Shown: positions 5,221 through 6,282 of the stretch, in pieces
How the letters are laid out: each line of letters opens with the position of its first letter
Numbering within the stretch: position 1 is the stretch's first letter
Assembly (NCBI GenBank): GCA_030682505.1
Contig: JAUXOH010000114.1
Location: forward strand, 1-6,282
From: Candidatus Didemnitutus sp.
GTDB lineage: Bacteria > Verrucomicrobiota > Verrucomicrobiia > Opitutales > Opitutaceae
Direction of reading: 5' to 3'
Length of the DNA: 6,282 nucleotides
Notes under the pieces: generated by a model
The model's database searches: none
The model's input: the letters and a program-made list of their open reading frames with translations, nothing else
Told to the model about the DNA's origin: nothing
Translations under genes and position numbers: made by a program

Positions 5221-6282
5221 ATGAGTAAGCCAGCGCTGATCTTCGGGCTCCCGCCACCGGAGGGCGGTTCGGTCGACCTGCTGATTGTAGCCGGCGAACA
5301 CTCGGGCGACGAGCACGCCGCCCGGATGGTGCGCGACCTCAAGCGCAAGAATCCGGCCGTGCGCGTGTGCGCGTTGGGCGGGCCGGGGCTCGCGGCGGCC
5401 GGCGGGCAATTGCTGCACGATCTCACGGCCACGTCGGTGGTGGGTTTTGTGGAGGTGTTGAAGCACTACTCGTTTTTCAAGGCGCTCTTCGACGCCACGC
5501 TGAAATGGATCGAGCAACATCGTCCGCGGGCCGTGTGCTTGGTGGACTATCCCGGATTCAACCTGCGGCTCGCGGCCAAACTGCGGGAACGCGGGCTGAG
5601 CGTGAAGGGGGGCGGGACGATCCGGACGATTTTCTATATCTCGCCGCAGATCTGGGCGTGGAAGGCGAAGCGACGCTTCACCATGGCGCGCGATCTCGAT
5701 GCCGTCGCCACGATTTTTCCCTTCGAACCGGCGTGCTACGCGGACACGACGCTGCCCGCGGAATTTGTGGGACATCCCTTTCTGGCCACTGATTATGTTT
5801 CACCGGTGCGCTACGGTGCGGAGGGGCCGGTCCTGCTGCTGCCTGGCAGCCGGGTGCAGGCGGTGTCGCGAATCTTCCCTCTCCTGCTCAGTGGCTTTGC
5901 TGAGCATCGCCGCACGCATCCGACGGCGAAGGCCGTGGCACTTTACCCGAGCAATGACGTGGCGGCGGTGGCGCGCACCGAGTTGGAACGCTGGCCGGAA
6001 CTGGCCGGGGTGGTGGAATTGATGCCGGTGGATGAAGGCGGGGTGGCCAATCCGCTGGCGGCCTCGGCCGTGTTGACCTCGAGTGGCACGATGTCGCTCC
6101 ATTGTGCGTTGGCGGCAATTCCCGGGGCCATTGCGTATCGGACGAATCCGCTAACCTACCTGCTGGCGCGCTGGTGGGTGAAGATCGAATACATCGGGAT
6201 CGCGAATCTGTTGCTAAAAAAGGCCATGTATCCGGAGTTCATCCAAGGTGCGGCGACGGCGACAGCCTTGGCGGGCCAACTG
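5221..6282 (+). CDS. lpxB: Lipid A disaccharide synthase LpxB (3' end missing)
   Basis: LpxB joins UDP-2,3-diacylglucosamine to lipid X at the inner face of the inner membrane, forming the lipid A disaccharide. The frame is open from ATG 5221 to the window edge, giving 354 residues; E. coli LpxB has 382, so some 25-40 residues are cut off. LpxB landmarks appear in order: VAGEHSGDEHAARMV (23-37), LVDYPGFNLRLA (107-118) with the Asp equivalent to E. coli Asp98, FYISPQIWAWKAKR (138-151), FPFEPACY (166-173), FVGHPF (182-187), LLLPGSR (205-211), TSSGTMSLH (286-294), and the hydrophobic tail TYLLARWWVKIEYIGIANLLL. Two positions depart from the common pattern: Ala214, where GSRxxE has Glu, and His294, where SGTxxLE has Glu. 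It follows the oxidoreductase gene by 102 bp. The start is the first possible one in frame. Confidence 0.94.
   Translation, partial: MSKPALIFGLPPPEGGSVDLLIVAGEHSGDEHAARMVRDLKRKNPAVRVCALGGPGLAAAGGQLLHDLTATSVVGFVEVLKHYSFFKALFDATLKWIEQHRPRAVCLVDYPGFNLRLAAKLRERGLSVKGGGTIRTIFYISPQIWAWKAKRRFTMARDLDAVATIFPFEPACYADTTLPAEFVGHPFLATDYVSPVRYGAEGPVLLLPGSRVQAVSRIFPLLLSGFAEHRRTHPTAKAVALYPSNDVAAVARTELERWPELAGVVELMPVDEGGVANPLAASAVLTSSGTMSLHCALAAIPGAIAYRTNPLTYLLARWWVKIEYIGIANLLLKKAMYPEFIQGAATATALAGQL

Noticed and set aside
5053..5775. A 240-codon open frame on the - strand across the start of lpxB.
   Set aside because: It spans two well-supported + strand genes and the gap between them, and shows no domain.

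Overview
The window is a GC-rich stretch with six genes, all on the + strand and packed with gaps of 51-102 bp or, in one case, an 8-bp overlap. The proteins are those of a Gram-negative (two-membrane) bacterium: an Lol lipoprotein-export ABC transporter and the lipid A enzyme LpxB. The wording of several proteins, together with the order lysS - lolC/E - lolD - metallopeptidase - Gfo/Idh/MocA oxidoreductase - lpxB, reminds me of Verrucomicrobia of the Opitutus type. That is an impression from recall, not a search result.

Layout. 1-716: the 3' part of lysS (class II lysyl-tRNA synthetase, cut by the window start). 799-2031: a LolC/LolE-type FtsX-fold permease. 2024-2704: the LolD ATPase, with a GTG start that overlaps the permease stop. 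2756-4063: an exported DUF885-like zinc metallopeptidase with an HEGYPGHH motif and an N-terminus that could be lipoprotein-type. 4135-5118: a Gfo/Idh/MocA NAD(P)-dependent oxidoreductase, which I suggest may be GnnA-like because of its position before lpxB. 5221-6282: lpxB (lipid A disaccharide synthase), intact but cut by the window end at residue 354. The four intergenic gaps (82, 51, 71 and 102 bp) hold ribosome binding sites and small GC-rich hairpins. None has the U-tract of an intrinsic terminator, so co-transcription is plausible.

How the genes fit together. After lysS, the theme is the cell envelope. LolC/E and LolD would extract lipoproteins from the inner membrane for delivery to the outer membrane. 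The metallopeptidase is exported and may itself be a lipoprotein. The oxidoreductase may act on a nucleotide sugar, and LpxB condenses lipid A precursors. Only one Lol permease is visible, which would suit a homodimeric (LolF-like) transporter.

I do not see a new defence system, mobile element, CRISPR array or RNA gene. The points most worth a second look are unusual residues at expected active-site positions in LpxB and LysRS, the possible GnnA role, the lipobox-like signal next to lol genes, and structured leaders before the oxidoreductase and lpxB.
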